Notes under the pieces: generated by a model | What the model was told of the DNA's origin: nothing | The model's input: the letters and a program-made list of their open reading frames with translations, nothing else | Database searches by the model: none | Made by a program: the position numbers and the translations under genes | Assembly (NCBI GenBank): GCA_964629825.1 | Contig: CAZVUW010000085.1 | Coordinates: 1 to 14,162 of the forward strand | Reading direction: 5' to 3' | Source of the DNA: CAZVUW01 sp964629825 | GTDB lineage: Bacteria; Actinomycetota; Nitriliruptoria; Euzebyales; Egibacteraceae | DNA length: 14,162 bases | In this document: positions 13,204-14,162 of the stretch, one piece after another | Numbering within the stretch: the stretch's first letter is position 1 | Layout of the letters: each line of letters starts with the position of its first letter

Positions 13204-14162
13204 GTGTCCAGCGACCATCCACTGACCCGTGACGAGGCTGCGCGCCGCGCCGCGCTGCTGTCGGACGTCTCCTACGAAGTCGAGCTGGACCTGACCCGAA
13301 CCGGGCGGACCTATCCCAGCCGCACCCGCGTGCGCTTCCGCTCCGCCGAGGTCGGCGCGGACACGTTCATCGACCTGGTCGCCGACTCGGTCCAGCACGT
13401 TCGGCTCAACGGCCGTGAGGTCGATCGTGCGGACATCGCACCCGGCAGGATCACGCTGCGCGGTCTCGAGGAGGAGAACGAGCTCGAGGTCGTGGCGGCC
13501 TGCATCTACGAGCGCACCGGCGTCGGCCTCCACCGCTTCGTGGACCCGGCCGATTCGGCGCACTACCTGCACACGCAGTTCGAGCCCTTCGACGCCCACC
13601 GCGTCTACGCCTGCTTCGACCAGCCCGACCTCAAGGCTCCGTTCTCCCTGACGGTGCGCGCCCCGGCGTCCTGGGAGGTCGTCAGCAACGGCCCCGTGAC
13701 CGAGCGCAGCGTCGAAGGCGAGGCGGCCACCTGGCGGTTCGAGAAGACGCTGCCGATCTCGACCTATCTGACGGCGGTCGTGGCGGGCCCCTTCGCCGTG
13801 GTGCGCGACACCTACGAGCCCGCGGACGGCCCGGCGATCCCGCTGGGGCTGTATGTGCGGCCGAGCCTGCTGGAGCACCTGGAGGCCCCCGAGCTCCTCG
13901 AGATCACGCGGCAGGGATTCGACTACTACACCGAGCGCTTCGGCATCGCCTACCCGTTCGGCAAGTACGACCAGCTGTTCGTGCCCGAGTTCAACTGGGG
14001 CGGGATGGAGAACCCCGGCTGCGTCACCTACTCGGAGCACTACGTCTTCCGCTCCAAGGTGACCGAGGCGGCCCGCCTGGCGCGCGCCGAGGTGCTGCTG
14101 CACGAGCTGGCGCACATGTGGTTCGGCAACCTCGTCACCATGCGCTGGTGGGACGACCTGTG
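13204..14162 (+). CDS. pepN: Aminopeptidase N (M1 family), C-terminus off window
   Basis: A zinc aminopeptidase that removes N-terminal residues from peptides. The first 319 codons are present; the frame is open at the window end, and actinobacterial PepN is usually about 850 residues. I use GTG 13204, with a weak GAGG upstream. The N-terminal saddle domain shows SYEVELDL, then HTQFEPFDAHRVYACFDQPDLKAPF (123-147) with substrate-anchoring Q125 and E127. The exopeptidase motif GGMEN is at 266-270. The zinc motif HELAH (300-304) is followed by MWFGNLVTMRWWDDL; E301 is the general base, and the third ligand Glu should lie just beyond the window. There is no signal peptide, so it is cytoplasmic. 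It is separated from the secreted propeller gene by a strong terminator and so probably has its own promoter. Confidence 0.95.
   Translation, partial: MSSDHPLTRDEAARRAALLSDVSYEVELDLTRTGRTYPSRTRVRFRSAEVGADTFIDLVADSVQHVRLNGREVDRADIAPGRITLRGLEEENELEVVAACIYERTGVGLHRFVDPADSAHYLHTQFEPFDAHRVYACFDQPDLKAPFSLTVRAPASWEVVSNGPVTERSVEGEAATWRFEKTLPISTYLTAVVAGPFAVVRDTYEPADGPAIPLGLYVRPSLLEHLEAPELLEITRQGFDYYTERFGIAYPFGKYDQLFVPEFNWGGMENPGCVTYSEHYVFRSKVTEAARLARAEVLLHELAHMWFGNLVTMRWWDDL

Noticed and set aside
11252..13222. 656-codon minus-strand frame opposite the secreted propeller gene
   Set aside because: It is a shadow of a well-supported gene. Long open antisense frames are expected at this GC content, and the translation shows no recognisable domain.
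12772..14115. 447-codon minus-strand frame opposite pepN and the end of the propeller gene
   Set aside because: It lies antisense to clear M1 aminopeptidase motifs and shows a low-complexity translation.
1..14162. A defence, toxin-antitoxin or biosynthetic system across the window
   Set aside because: No nuclease, toxin, reverse transcriptase, NTPase cassette or biosynthetic core enzyme is present, and the gene order shows independent housekeeping-type genes with own signals.

Overview
The window reads as an ordinary chromosomal segment of a high-GC, Gram-positive-type actinobacterium. This is inferred from very high GC at third codon positions, frequent GTG starts (four of twelve genes), an actinobacterial-style LigB DNA ligase, a DUF2236/MpaB protein, a short HPF-like protein and a PF09826-type secreted beta-propeller. 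A run of 100 Ns flanked on both sides by the same 55 bases indicates a draft, possibly metagenome-derived, scaffold. No rRNA, tRNA, CRISPR array, transposase or phage gene is visible.

Layout. A partial DUF2236/MpaB oxygenase-like gene (1-509, minus) is divergent from ligB, an ATP-dependent DNA ligase (652-2139). A perfect 9-bp hairpin at 2195-2218 separates ligB from a two-gene minus-strand operon: a 66-residue two-helix membrane protein (3009-3209) followed by msrA (2316-2999). Divergent from that operon is a 621-residue cytoplasmic beta-propeller protein of unknown role (3354-5219). Its stop codon overlaps that of a convergent YqgE/AlgH protein (5216-5773, minus). A YbhB-type PEBP protein (5885-6349) then converges on an SDR oxidoreductase (6568-7317, minus) across the scaffold gap and a short repeat.

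The second half holds an M20 metallopeptidase (7404-8765), an unrecognised 80-residue cysteine-containing protein (8887-9129), a short HPF/RaiA-like protein (9259-9606), a convergent AlkZ/YcaQ-like winged-helix protein (9607-10722, minus), a secreted beta-propeller protein with an internal VDGER pentapeptide repeat (10907-13096), and the N-terminal 319 codons of aminopeptidase N (13204 to the window end).

The genes do not form one pathway. Loose themes are DNA repair (LigB, AlkZ-like), oxidative protein repair (MsrA), peptide turnover (M20, PepN) and ribosome protection (HPF-like). I found no convincing new multi-gene system. The most useful observations are the probably false scaffold gap and its repeat, the VDGER repeat, a hairpin in the leader of the HPF-like gene, a non-canonical Q-D-T motif in the AlkZ-like protein, and three uncharacterised proteins (66, 80 and 621 residues).
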